Translations under genes and position numbers: made by a program | Assembly (NCBI RefSeq): GCF_012275375.1 | Contig: NZ_JAAZQJ010000004.1 | Span: 310,001-374,000 of the forward strand | Source of the DNA: Dyella sp. SG609 | GTDB lineage: Bacteria; Pseudomonadota; Gammaproteobacteria; Xanthomonadales; Rhodanobacteraceae | Direction of reading: 5' to 3' | Length of the DNA: 64,000 nt | Shown: positions 50,526-59,426 of the stretch, one piece after another | Position numbering within the stretch: position 1 is the first letter of the stretch | Layout of the letters: each line of letters starts with the position of its first letter | The notes under the pieces: model-generated | What the model was told of the DNA's origin: nothing | Databases searched by the model: none | Seen by the model: the letters and a program-made list of their open reading frames with translations, nothing else

Positions 50526-52385
50526 CTATTTGCCGGCCCGCGATGCGGCGGGAGCGGTGGTGTAGGAATAGGTGAGGCCTTCGAAGCAAGCCTCGGCCTC
50601 CTTCAGGAATTTGCCGAATTCATCGCTCACCAGTTCGGCATGGCTGATCCAGGACACTTTTTCGACGGAGCGAGTCCGGTAGGCCGGCATGCCGTCGGCT
50701 TCCCGCCGGGCCTCGGCGTCATAGTCGAACCAGCGGGAACGCACGTGGCAGGTCTTCATGGGCCGGCTGAGTGCGATGCCGCTGATCTTGATCGACATCT
50801 GGCGGACCATGGGGACACCGATGTTGAAGTCGCCCATGCCACCCGTCCGGCGATAATTTTTCAGCTCTTCGAGGTCGAGGTTGAAGTAGTCGCCCAGGTT
50901 GCCCGCGTACTTTCCTTCATGCCGTGCGGATGCGGGTTGTCCCGGGGAATGGATCTTCACCGCGTAGGGCGCCTTCATCTGATCCATGGCGGGCCGTGTC
51001 ACGCTGCAATCCTCATTGCCTGCGCAGAGAGCCCGGTCGAGCGCATTCGCGCCCTGGTTGTGCTCGAGCAGCATCATCGTGAGGAGCTTCGCGCCGTCGA
51101 ACAGGCCGCTGGCATCCGTGTCCGACGTTCCGTCGGGATGGAAGCGGTTCTGCTGAGTGGTGTCCTCCGCCACGGCGGCTTCGGCGAGGGGGATGGTATC
51201 CAGCCGTGGCTTGCCGTCTTTGCCGGCCACGATGGCCCAGCGATCCTGCAGATCCGCCGGCGTGTAGCCGGGCAGCAGCACCGGATGGGTGGCATCGATC
51301 CACCAGGTCTTGCCGTCGACAACCGCGCGCACGATGGCATGATCGGGAGCGCCTATGCCGGGTATCCGCAGGGCAGGCGCATAGTCGCCCCGCACCACGA
51401 AGGCGGGTTCCGCGGCCATGTCCAGGCCGCGCAGCATGGCTGCCAGCAGCATGGCGAGGTCCTTGCAGTCGCCGTAGCCGTTCTTTTCTATCTGCGCCAG
51501 GTCCAGCGGTATGAGGCCGCGGCTGTCGAGGCGGTAATCGGCCAGGTAGCGATAGTGCGTGCCGAGAAACCGGATCAGGGACTGGACCTGTTCCTGTTGC
51601 GGCTTGTGCTTGAGCCGCTCCACCTCCTTGGCCGCCTGAGGCGGCAACGGCGCGGACAGGATCTTGTTGTAGATGCCGACCAGCTTGCCGTAGTGATCAT
51701 CGAGCTTGTCGCTGAAGGCGAGCTCGATGCGCGGGAACCTGCGCATGATGAAGCCGTCTTCGTTCACGGTGTTGAAATAACGCGGCTTGGCCAGGTCGAT
51801 GGTGACCTTCCTGCCGTCTTCCGAAGGCTTTACGTTGAAGGCTTCCAGTTCTTCGCCGCGCCAGATGATCGGCCTGTCCGCGCTGTATTGGAGATGGAAG
51901 CTCTCATAGCGCAGAGCCGCAGGCTGGAGGCTTATGGCTCGGTAGAAATCGGCCGCGCCCTTCGATGCCTTGCTGACGTCCCTGGTGCTGTATTCGATGG
52001 CGTCGCCTACTTCCAGGCCCTGGAACAGCAGGATCGTGTTCGTGCTGTTGTCGATGCCCTGATCGGAGCCGGTGCCGGATTTCCTGACGATCTGGCTGTC
52101 CGGCAGGCGGACGCGCGTGCCATTGCGCTTGATCACATAGGCCTGGAGGCCGGACATCGTCTGGTTGTCCAACGAGGGCAGGCTGACCTGCGAGAGCGCG
52201 TCCCGGCCCGCCGCGGTCAGGATGTCGTAGTGCGATGTACTGGTGCAGTCTTCGCTGAGGTCGGCATGGACACGGCAGGATGCTGTGTACTTCAGCGCCA
52301 AGGGCGCGTCTTTCGCCGGCTGCAGCGACGCAAAACAAGGCGAGGCCGCCAGCAGGGCCGCCGCACCGGCGGCCCGTGCAGCCAT
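50526..52385 (-). CDS. Exported DUF3857/transglutaminase-like protein
   Basis: A 619-residue protein with an N-terminal signal peptide (MAARAAGAAALLAASPCFA). A DUF3857 beta domain (about 40-230) precedes a transglutaminase-like domain with Cys in NGYGDCKDLAMLLAAML, His in GIGAPDHAIVRAV and Asp in TWWIDATHP, a complete papain-like triad. A beta-rich tail follows. Such periplasmic transglutaminase-like proteins are of uncertain function; some may act as peptidases. The start ATG 52385 has a weak ribosome binding site, and the frame continues upstream without homology. It converges on the ABC operon and diverges from the DUF885 gene. Confidence 0.8.
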   Translation of the reverse strand: MAARAAGAAALLAASPCFASLQPAKDAPLALKYTASCRVHADLSEDCTSTSHYDILTAAGRDALSQVSLPSLDNQTMSGLQAYVIKRNGTRVRLPDSQIVRKSGTGSDQGIDNSTNTILLFQGLEVGDAIEYSTRDVSKASKGAADFYRAISLQPAALRYESFHLQYSADRPIIWRGEELEAFNVKPSEDGRKVTIDLAKPRYFNTVNEDGFIMRRFPRIELAFSDKLDDHYGKLVGIYNKILSAPLPPQAAKEVERLKHKPQQEQVQSLIRFLGTHYRYLADYRLDSRGLIPLDLAQIEKNGYGDCKDLAMLLAAMLRGLDMAAEPAFVVRGDYAPALRIPGIGAPDHAIVRAVVDGKTWWIDATHPVLLPGYTPADLQDRWAIVAGKDGKPRLDTIPLAEAAVAEDTTQQNRFHPDGTSDTDASGLFDGAKLLTMMLLEHNQGANALDRALCAGNEDCSVTRPAMDQMKAPYAVKIHSPGQPASARHEGKYAGNLGDYFNLDLEELKNYRRTGGMGDFNIGVPMVRQMSIKISGIALSRPMKTCHVRSRWFDYDAEARREADGMPAYRTRSVEKVSWISHAELVSDEFGKFLKEAEACFEGLTYSYTTAPAASRAGK

Positions 52386-52668
52386 GGAGATCGGGATGGG
52401 TCTGGTTATCAGGGTGATGCCTCGATGGGATCGGCCCCAACAGACAGGCATAGGCCGGGACTGTCCGGACCATGAGGCGGGAAGGGCACCTTTGCCGTCG
52501 CATCGGGCAGCCGGTACGGCACTGTGCGGAGCGTGCGGCCGTCCCCCGCCTCTGACGGAACTTGCGGTTATCCCGCGATAAGCGCGGCGTGAGCTGGCTG
52601 GCGAGAGCTGCCACGCCGGTCGCAACCGGCTACAGTGCGTGGATCGCTTTGCCGCCTGAGGGGTTTGC

Positions 52669-54480
52669 ATGAAGCTGGTGTCCTGGATGATCTGCGCGAG
52701 CCTGCTGGGCTCGGTGACCGTGGCCGCGCCGGTGGCCGCCGCCACGCCCGCCAGCGTTACCGCCCGGGTGGATGCGCTCAACAAGCTGCTGGCCGAACAG
52801 TGGCAGCACTCGCTGCAGAACGCGCCGGAGTTCGCCACCATCCTGGGCGACCTGCGCTACAACGATCGCTGGAGCGATCTCTCGCTGGCGCACCAGGCGG
52901 CCGAGCGCAAGGTCAATGCGGATTTCCTCAAGCGCTTCGAGGCGATCGACACCACCGGCTTCTCCGACGAGGACAAGCTCAATCTGCAGCTGATGGTGCG
53001 CCAGCTGCGCGACGGGCTGCAGAGCTACGACCTGAAGCTCAACGAGATGCCGCTGGACCAGATGAACGGCATGCACCTGCAGCTGCCGGGCTTCGTCAGC
53101 TCCATTCCGTTCGACAACGCCAGGCAGTACGAGGACTATCTCACGCGCCTGCACGCCGTGCCGCGCGTGCTGGCGCAGGTGACCGAGGTGGCGCGCCAGG
53201 GTTTGCAGGACGGCATGATGCCGCCGCGCTATCTGCTGGAAAAAGTGGTCGGGCAGATCGACAGCATCGCCAAGCCGGCGGGTGAGGAAAACTCCTTCGC
53301 CGAGCCGCTGAAGCATTTCCCCAAGACGGTATCCGCCGCCGACCGGAAGCGCCTGCACGACGCCATCGTCGCCGCCATCGACAACGAAGTGCGCCCGGCC
53401 TACCGCAAGCTCGGCGAGTTCGTGGCCAAGGACTATGCGCCGCATGGGCGCACCGAGCCGGGCGTGTGGCAGCTGGCCAACGGCGAGGCGATCTACCGCT
53501 TCGACGTGGAGCAGATGACCACCACCAGGGAGACCCCGCAGCGCATCCACGAGATCGGCCTGGCCGAGGTGAAGCGCATCGAGGAGGAGATGACGGCGAT
53601 CGCCAAGGGGCAGGGCTATAAGGACCTGGCCAGCTTCCGCGAGGCGCTGAAGCACGACGCCAAGCTGCATCCGACGTCGCGCGAGGACATCCTCAACCGC
53701 TACCGCGGCTTTATCGCGCAGATGCAGCCGGAACTGCCCAAGCTGTTCGGCCTGCTGCCGAAGACGAAGGTGCAGGTGATGGCGGTGGAGCAGTACCGCG
53801 AGAAGGAAGCCCCCGGCGCCGAATACCACCAGGGCACGCCGGACGGTTCGCGTCCCGGCCAGGTCTACGTGAACACCGGCGACTTCGCCGACCGCACCAC
53901 GCTGACCATCGAATCGACCGCGTATCACGAGGCGATTCCCGGCCACCACATGCAGATCTCGATCGCGCAGGCGCTGCCCAAGCTGCCGCCGTTCCGCCAG
54001 CAGGCCGGCTACAACGCGTACGTGGAAGGCTGGGCGCTGTACGCCGAGCGGCTGGGCAAGGACATCGGCTTCTACCAGGACCCGCTCTCCGACTACGGCC
54101 GCCTGTCCGACGAACTGCTGCGCGCCGACCGCCTGGTGCTGGATACCGGCGTGCACTACAAGCACTGGACGCGCCAGCAGATGGTGGATTTCTTCCACGC
54201 CCATTCCAGCCAGGACGAGCCGGACATCCAGGCCGAGACCGACCGCTACATCACCTGGCCGGGCCAGGCGCTGGGCTACAAGATGGGCCAGCTGAAGATC
54301 CTGGAGCTGCGCGAGCGGGCCAGGAAGGAACTGGGCGAGCGCTTCGACATCCGCGCCTTCCACGACCAGATCCTGGGCGGCGGCGCGCTGCCGCTGGACG
54401 TGCTGGAGGCCCGCACCGACGCCTGGATCGCCGCCGTGAAGTCCGGCAAGGCGCCGGCTCAGCCCACCGCGGCCCCTTGA
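52669..54480 (+). CDS. Exported DUF885 family metallopeptidase-like protein
   Basis: A 603-residue protein with a signal peptide (residues 1-25, after VAAA). It is mostly alpha-helical. The zinc motif HEAIPGHHMQ (an HExxxxHH variant of HExxH found throughout DUF885) follows RTTLTIESTAY, and EGWALYAERLG contributes the downstream Glu. DUF885 proteins are probable periplasmic zinc carboxypeptidases or dipeptidases; the substrate is unknown. GAGGGG precedes ATG 52669. It lies between the ABC operon and its likely two-component system. Confidence 0.85.
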   Translation: MKLVSWMICASLLGSVTVAAPVAAATPASVTARVDALNKLLAEQWQHSLQNAPEFATILGDLRYNDRWSDLSLAHQAAERKVNADFLKRFEAIDTTGFSDEDKLNLQLMVRQLRDGLQSYDLKLNEMPLDQMNGMHLQLPGFVSSIPFDNARQYEDYLTRLHAVPRVLAQVTEVARQGLQDGMMPPRYLLEKVVGQIDSIAKPAGEENSFAEPLKHFPKTVSAADRKRLHDAIVAAIDNEVRPAYRKLGEFVAKDYAPHGRTEPGVWQLANGEAIYRFDVEQMTTTRETPQRIHEIGLAEVKRIEEEMTAIAKGQGYKDLASFREALKHDAKLHPTSREDILNRYRGFIAQMQPELPKLFGLLPKTKVQVMAVEQYREKEAPGAEYHQGTPDGSRPGQVYVNTGDFADRTTLTIESTAYHEAIPGHHMQISIAQALPKLPPFRQQAGYNAYVEGWALYAERLGKDIGFYQDPLSDYGRLSDELLRADRLVLDTGVHYKHWTRQQMVDFFHAHSSQDEPDIQAETDRYITWPGQALGYKMGQLKILELRERARKELGERFDIRAFHDQILGGGALPLDVLEARTDAWIAAVKSGKAPAQPTAAP

Positions 54481-54539
54481 CGGCTGAATAGGCCAATGGT
54501 CATTACAACGTTTTGCCGGCAGGATGCATCTGTTCCGGC

Positions 54540-55898
54540 ATGCCCAAGAGCCACATGCGTACCGTCCTGATCATCGACGACAACCCCGCCGTGGGGGAGG
54601 CGCTCTCGCTGGCGCTGTCCCTGCACGAAATCCGCCCGCTGACCGCGCTGACGCCGGAGCAGGGCCTGGAGCTGCTCGAGCGCGAACGCATCGACGTGGT
54701 CATCCAGGACATGAACTTCACGGCGGACACCACCTCCGGCGAGGAAGGCATCGCGCTGTTCCGCGCCCTGCGCCAGCGCCACACCGACCTGCCGGTGATC
54801 CTGCTCACCGCCTGGACCCACCTGGAAACCGCGGTGGAGCTGGTCAAGGCCGGCGCCGCGGATTACCTGGCCAAGCCCTGGGACGATGCCAAGCTGCTGG
54901 CCACGGTGGAGAACCTGCTGGAGCTGTCGGAATCCACCCGCGAGGTGAACCGCGCCCGCAACGAGCGCCGCCGCCGCCGCGAGGACCTGGAGCGCCGCTA
55001 CGACCTCACCGGCCTGGTGTTCTCCTCCGAGGCGATGGCGCGCACGCTGGAACTGGCCTGCCAGGTGGCCCGCTCGGAAGTGCCGGTGCTGATCACCGGC
55101 CCCAATGGCGCAGGTAAGGAGCGCATCGCGGCGATCGTGCACGCCAACTCGGCGGTGAAGCGCGGTGCCTTCGTGGCGGTCAACTGCGGCGCCTTGCCGG
55201 GCGAGCTGATCGAGGCCGAGCTGTTCGGCGCCGAGGCCGGCGCCTATACCGGCGCCAACAAGGCGCGCGAAGGCCGTTTCGAGCTGGCCGACGGCGGCAC
55301 CTTGTTCCTGGACGAGATCGGCAACCTGCCGCTGTCCGGCCAGGTGAAGCTGCTGCGCGTGCTGGAGACCGGGCAGTTCGAACGCTTGGGCTCCGGCCGC
55401 ACGCGCCAGGTGAAGGTGCGCGTGCTCAGCGCCACCAACGCGGACCTGAAGGCGATGATCCGCGCCGGCACCTTCCGCGAAGATCTCTACTACCGCCTCA
55501 ACGTGATCGAGGTGAACCTGCCGGCGCTGGCCGATCGTGTCGACGACATCCTGCCGCTGGCCGAGCATTTCCTGGACGGCCGCGCGGAACTCACCGATGC
55601 CGCGCGCGAGGCGCTGCTCGGCTATCCGTGGCCGGGCAATGTGCGTGAGCTGAAGAATGCGATCGAGCGCGCCGCACTGCTCGCGGCCGACGGCCGCATC
55701 CAGCCCGAACTGCTCAACCTGCCGCAGGCCGCACCGGCCGCCAACCGCAACCTGGACGAGCCCAGCCGCGAAGCGGTGGAGGCGGCACTGGACAAGGCCG
55801 ACGGCGTGGTGAGCCGGGCGGCGCAGGCGCTGGGGCTGTCGCGGCAGGCGCTGTATCGGCGGATGGAGCGGTATGGCCTGGCAACTCAGGGCACTTGA
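54540..55898 (+). CDS. Sigma-54-dependent response regulator (NtrC family)
   Basis: A 452-residue activator. The receiver domain (1-120) has IIDDNP, phospho-acceptor Asp57 in VVIQDMNF and Lys in LAKPWDD. The AAA+ domain (about 158-385) has Walker A GPNGAGKE (187-194), the sigma-54 contact loop as GAYTGA (234-239) instead of GAFTGA, and Walker [10 protein letters not shown] (252-260). A Fis-type HTH ([22 protein letters not shown]) ends the protein. The Phe-to-Tyr change is a known functional variant in some family members. The ATG at 54555 is also possible. It probably binds the palindromes upstream of the ABC operon promoter (inference). Confidence 0.9.
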   Translation: MPKSHMRTVLIIDDNPAVGEALSLALSLHEIRPLTALTPEQGLELLERERIDVVIQDMNFTADTTSGEEGIALFRALRQRHTDLPVILLTAWTHLETAVELVKAGAADYLAKPWDDAKLLATVENLLELSESTREVNRARNERRRRREDLERRYDLTGLVFSSEAMARTLELACQVARSEVPVLITGPNGAGKERIAAIVHANSAVKRGAFVAVNCGALPGELIEAELFGAEAGAYTGANKAREGRFELADGGTLFLDEIGNLPLSGQVKLLRVLETGQFERLGSGRTRQVKVRVLSATNADLKAMIRAGTFREDLYYRLNVIEVNLPALADRVDDILPLAEHFLDGRAELTDAAREALLGYPWPGNVRELKNAIERAALLAADGRIQPELLNLPQAAPAANRNLDEPSREAVEAALDKADGVVSRAAQALGLSRQALYRRMERYGLATQGT

Positions 55899-55908
55899 AG
55901 ACGAAGCT

Positions 55909-56067
55909 CTTCTCCCCTCCGGGGAGAAGATGCCGGCAGGCAGATGAGGGGCGGGTGCTCGCGACAGCACTTCTACGAAGAGAACAGAAGCTTTTGGTTT
56001 TCGCGACCTTCTGCTCACTGCTCCGCCCGGCCCCTCACCCCAACCCTCTCCCCGGAGGGGAGAGGGG
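55909..56067. repeat. Modular hairpin repeat, locus 6 (reverse orientation)
   Basis: Hairpin CTTCTCCCC...GGGGAGAAG (55909-55929), GATGCCGGCAGGCAGATGAG, GGGCGGG, a 75-base centre, CTCCGCCCGGCCCCTCACCC and hairpin CCCTCTCCCC...GGGGAGAGGG (to 56067). The order is the reverse complement of locus 5. It lies between the response regulator and the small exported protein. Confidence 0.93.
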
Positions 56068-56156
56068 GCAGAAGCGCGGACATGCCTAAAGATGGTTGCC
56101 GGTTGCACCCACCGCATATCAAGATGCCGCGATCCTGAACCTACTGGGGAACGAAC

Positions 56157-56465
56157 ATGCGTCGGTGGATGATGTTGGGCTTCATCGCGACAACCTTCGC
56201 GGCGCACGCGCAATCCGCGCCACAGGCGAGCGACAGCTGGCAGCGGCCGGCGCCGCCGTCCAGCGTGGCCTATGGCAGCAGCCCGGCCGCCGGTACGCGC
56301 GATGGCCAGAGCGCCTTCCGTTTCAAGGACGACAAGCCCGGCGAGTCGCGCTTCAAGGTCGAAGGGTCGTCGCAGCGCAACAGTCGCGGCCCGCAATCGG
56401 TCTGCGATTCCGCCAACGCCGCCTGCAAGCAGGAACGGTCGCTGGGTTCCGGCCAGGGCCGCTGA
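56157..56465 (+). CDS. Small exported protein in the two-component locus
   Basis: A 102-residue protein with a Sec signal (residues 1-19, MRRWMMLGFIATTFAAHAQS). The mature part is short, polar and probably disordered, with two Cys (SVCDSANAACKQ) five residues apart that could form a disulfide. I know no family for it. It ends at TGA 56463-56465, and the kinase GTG start follows at once (56466), so it is translationally coupled to the kinase. It may modulate the kinase's periplasmic sensing, by analogy with other small accessory proteins (inference). Confidence 0.65.
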   Translation: MRRWMMLGFIATTFAAHAQSAPQASDSWQRPAPPSSVAYGSSPAAGTRDGQSAFRFKDDKPGESRFKVEGSSQRNSRGPQSVCDSANAACKQERSLGSGQGR

Positions 56466-57848
56466 GTGCTGCGGCGCCTCGACACCCTGCAGACCCGCCT
56501 GGCGCTGCTGCTGGGCCTGGCCTATGTGTCGGGCGCGCTGTTGTATATCGGCATTACCCAATGGCCGCTGCCGCAGCTGCTGCAATGGATGAAGCACGAC
56601 CTCGGCGTGACCGTGCAGCCGCCTTCGCACCTGGGCGTGTGGGGCGGGCTGGCGGTGAGCGCGGGCGTGGCGATTCCGCTGTCGATCTGGCTGGCGGGAC
56701 GGGTGATGCATCCGCTCAACCGCCTGCTGCGCGCGCTGGAAGGCGCGGTGGCCAGCTATCGCGACGGCGATTTCAGTTTCTCCATCGCGGCGCGGCGCCA
56801 TGACGAACTCGGCGACCTGATCCGCATGCACAACGCGCTGGGCCAGACCCTGCGCGAGCAGCGCCAGAACCTGGCCCAGCGCGAATTGCTGCTGGACACG
56901 GTGGTGCAGAACACGCCGGTGGCGCTGGTGCTGACCGACAGCATCGGCCGCGTCACCTACGCCAATATCGCCGCGCGCCATCTGTTCAACGAAGGGCGCA
57001 CGCTGCACGGGCTGGATTTTCTCGAGCTGCTGGCCGATGCGCCCGATGCGCTGCGCCGCGCGGTGGAAGGCGGCGAGGACGCGCTGCTGACGGTGGAGAT
57101 GGATGGCAGCGAAGAAACGTTCCATCTGTCGCAGCGCAGCTTCCGCCTGCAGGGGCGCCCGCACCGGCTGCAGCTGTTCCGCCGCATGACGCGCGAGCTG
57201 TCGCGGCAGGAAGTGGCAACGTGGAAGCGCGTGATCCGCGTGATCAGCCACGAGTTGAACAACTCGCTGGCGCCGATTTCCTCGCTGGCGCATTCCGGCG
57301 CCGAGCTGGCGCGCCGCGGCCAGACCGAACGCCTGCCCGGCGTGTTCGCCACCATCGGCGAACGCGCGCGGCATCTGCATGGCTTTATCGCCGGCTATGC
57401 CAATTTCGCCAAGCTGCCGGCGCCGCAGCCGGTGTCGATTCCGTGGCGGCCGTTCCTGGACAGCCTGGCCCTGCACTGCAAGTTTCGCGTCGAGGGCAGC
57501 CTGCCCGAGCAGGAAGGCTGGTTCGATGCGGCGCAGATCGAGCAGGTGCTGATCAACCTGGTGAAGAACGCGCACGAATCCGGCAGCGCCGAAGACGGCG
57601 TCAGCGTGTCGCTGACGGTGATCGGCCGCGACGTGCGCATCGAAGTGGCCGACCGCGGCCCCGGCATGAGCGAGACCGTGCTGGCGCAGGCGCTGCTGCC
57701 GTTCTATTCCACCAAGCGTTCCGGCACCGGCCTGGGGCTGGCCCTGGCGCGCGAAATCGTCGAGGCGCATGGCGGGCGCATCACCCTCGCCAATCGCGAG
57801 CAAGGCGGGCTGCGCGTTAGTTTGTTGTTGCCGTTGAAGCTGGCCTGA
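56466..57848 (+). CDS. NtrY-like sensor histidine kinase
   Basis: A 460-residue kinase with two membrane helices (about 10-30 and 60-80) enclosing a very short periplasmic loop (about 30 residues), a HAMP domain (about 80-135), a PAS domain (about 145-245), an H-box with His262 in RVISHELNNSLAPISS, and an HATPase domain (NLVKNAHES, DRGPGMS, FYSTKRSGTGLGLALAREIV). HELNNSLAPI is typical of NtrB/NtrY-type partners of sigma-54 activators. The GTG start abuts the stop of the small exported protein. The short loop argues for membrane or partner-protein sensing rather than a soluble ligand. Confidence 0.9.
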   Translation: MLRRLDTLQTRLALLLGLAYVSGALLYIGITQWPLPQLLQWMKHDLGVTVQPPSHLGVWGGLAVSAGVAIPLSIWLAGRVMHPLNRLLRALEGAVASYRDGDFSFSIAARRHDELGDLIRMHNALGQTLREQRQNLAQRELLLDTVVQNTPVALVLTDSIGRVTYANIAARHLFNEGRTLHGLDFLELLADAPDALRRAVEGGEDALLTVEMDGSEETFHLSQRSFRLQGRPHRLQLFRRMTRELSRQEVATWKRVIRVISHELNNSLAPISSLAHSGAELARRGQTERLPGVFATIGERARHLHGFIAGYANFAKLPAPQPVSIPWRPFLDSLALHCKFRVEGSLPEQEGWFDAAQIEQVLINLVKNAHESGSAEDGVSVSLTVIGRDVRIEVADRGPGMSETVLAQALLPFYSTKRSGTGLGLALAREIVEAHGGRITLANREQGGLRVSLLLPLKLA

Positions 57849-57940
57849 GGCCCGCGCGCACAGTGACGTCATAACGTAACCGCCCCCTGCCTGGACCTCC
57901 CCTATACTCCGCGCCATCGTCACGGACAGGAGGTTGGGCC

Positions 57941-58891
57941 ATGGGTTCGCTTTTAGCGCTGGTGGTCGTGGTGGTCGCGGTCATCATGATCGCCAAGCTG
58001 GTACGCATCGTGCCGCAGGGCTACGAATGGACGGTGGAACAGTTCGGCAAGTACACGCATACGCTCACGCCGGGCCTGCATTTCCTGATTCCCATCATGT
58101 ACAGCGTCGGCCGCAAGGTGAACATGATGGAGCAGGTGCTCGACGTGCCCTCGCAGGACGTCATCACCAAAGATAACGCGGTGGTGCGCGTGGACGGCGT
58201 GGTGTTCTACCAGGTGCTGGACGCGGCCAAGGCAGCCTATGAAGTGTCCAATCTGGAACAGGCTGCGCTGGCGCTGATCATGACCAATATCCGCACGGTG
58301 CTGGGCTCGATGGATCTGGACGAATCGCTGAGCCAGCGCGATGCGATCAATGCGCAGCTGCTGCGCGTGGTCGACGAGGCCACCCATCCGTGGGGCGTCA
58401 AGGTCAACCGCATCGAGATCAAGGACATCGCGCCGCCGCGCGACCTGGTCGATTCGATGGCGCGCCAGATGAAGGCCGAGCGCGAGAAGCGCGCGCAGAT
58501 CCTGGAGGCCGAGGGCCTGCGCCAGTCGGCGATCCTCAAGGCCGAGGGCGAGAAGCAGTCGGCGATCCTTTCCGCGGAAGGCAAAAAGGAAGCCGCGTTC
58601 CGCGAAGCCGAGGCGCGCATCCGCCTGGCCGAGGCCGAGGCGCAGGCGACCACGCTGGTTTCCAACGCGATCGCCAACGGCGACGTCAATGCGCTGAACT
58701 ACTTCGTCGCCAACAAGTACGTGGAGGCGCTGAAGGAGATGGCGCATTCGCCGAACCAGAAGATGCTGCTGCTGCCGGTCGAAGCCACCGGCATCATCGG
58801 CTCGCTGGCCGGCATCGCGGAGCTGGCCAAGGAGTCGCTGGGCCAGCAGCAGGAGAAGAACACGGTGCGCCGCACGCCGCCGCCGGTCTGA
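57941..58891 (+). CDS. SPFH/stomatin family protein (QmcA-like)
   Basis: A 316-residue membrane-anchored protein: one N-terminal helix (about 3-22), an SPFH/Band-7 domain (about 22-180; [28 protein letters not shown]) and a coiled coil rich in Ala, Glu and Lys (about 185-255). Such proteins form large rings in the membrane and control proteases or membrane organisation. GGAGG precedes the ATG, and a TATACT -10-like box lies at 57903-57908. It is followed by an NfeD-like gene, the usual partner. Confidence 0.93.
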   Translation: MGSLLALVVVVVAVIMIAKLVRIVPQGYEWTVEQFGKYTHTLTPGLHFLIPIMYSVGRKVNMMEQVLDVPSQDVITKDNAVVRVDGVVFYQVLDAAKAAYEVSNLEQAALALIMTNIRTVLGSMDLDESLSQRDAINAQLLRVVDEATHPWGVKVNRIEIKDIAPPRDLVDSMARQMKAEREKRAQILEAEGLRQSAILKAEGEKQSAILSAEGKKEAAFREAEARIRLAEAEAQATTLVSNAIANGDVNALNYFVANKYVEALKEMAHSPNQKMLLLPVEATGIIGSLAGIAELAKESLGQQQEKNTVRRTPPPV

Positions 58892-58919
58892 AGCGCCGCA
58901 TCGTCGAAGGGGGTTGGCC

Positions 58920-59366
58920 ATGTTTCCGGATATCGCAACGCATTACCTGTGGTGGATCGTCGCCCTGGTGCTGATCGGCGCCGAGGTGCTGCTGCCGGGC
59001 TATTTCCTGCTGTGGATCGGCATCGGCGCGGCGGCCACCGGCCTGCTGGTGCTGGTGGCGCCGCTGCCGATGCTGGCGCAGGCGATCGCCTTCGTCGTGC
59101 TGGCCTTTCTGTCCTGCGCGATCTACTGGTACCAGGTGCGCCCGCGCATGCGGCGCACCGACCAGAGCGAGTCGCGGCTCAACCGCCGCGGCGAGCAGAA
59201 CATCGGCCGGCAGTACGTGCTGGCCGAGGCCATCGTCAACGGCCGCGGCAAGGCACGCGTGGGCGACGGCCTGTGGCTGGTGAGCGGACCGGACCTGCCG
59301 GCCGGCGCCACCGTGGAAGTGGTGGCGGTGGAGGGCAATACGCTGCAGGTGAAGCCGGCCGCGTGA
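58920..59366 (+). CDS. NfeD-like membrane protein
   Basis: A 148-residue protein with two to three membrane helices in residues 8-75 and a C-terminal OB-fold domain (about 85-148; IGRQYVLAEAIVNGRGKARVGDGLWLVSGPDLPAGATVEVVAVEG). It is the short NfeD1b-type partner of SPFH proteins (YbbK/QmcA with YbbJ in E. coli). ATG 58920 follows GGGGG and is preferred to the TTG two codons earlier. It lies 28 bp after the SPFH gene. Confidence 0.9.
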   Translation: MFPDIATHYLWWIVALVLIGAEVLLPGYFLLWIGIGAAATGLLVLVAPLPMLAQAIAFVVLAFLSCAIYWYQVRPRMRRTDQSESRLNRRGEQNIGRQYVLAEAIVNGRGKARVGDGLWLVSGPDLPAGATVEVVAVEGNTLQVKPAA

Positions 59367-59426
59367 GGCCGCCATTCGGACGGCCAAACGTATTCAAGCC
59401 GGCGCCTTCCGGGTGAGAATGCGGGC

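Noticed and set aside
54486-54520. Possible sigma-54 promoter before the response regulator (TGG...TTTGC)
   Set aside because: The GG-to-GC distance is about 15 bases instead of ten, which sigma-54 does not tolerate.
56090-56110. Possible sigma-54 promoter before the small exported protein (TGGTTGCCGGTTGCA)
   Set aside because: The spacing is one base too short and the -24 half is poor, although it deserves a look if start sites are mapped.
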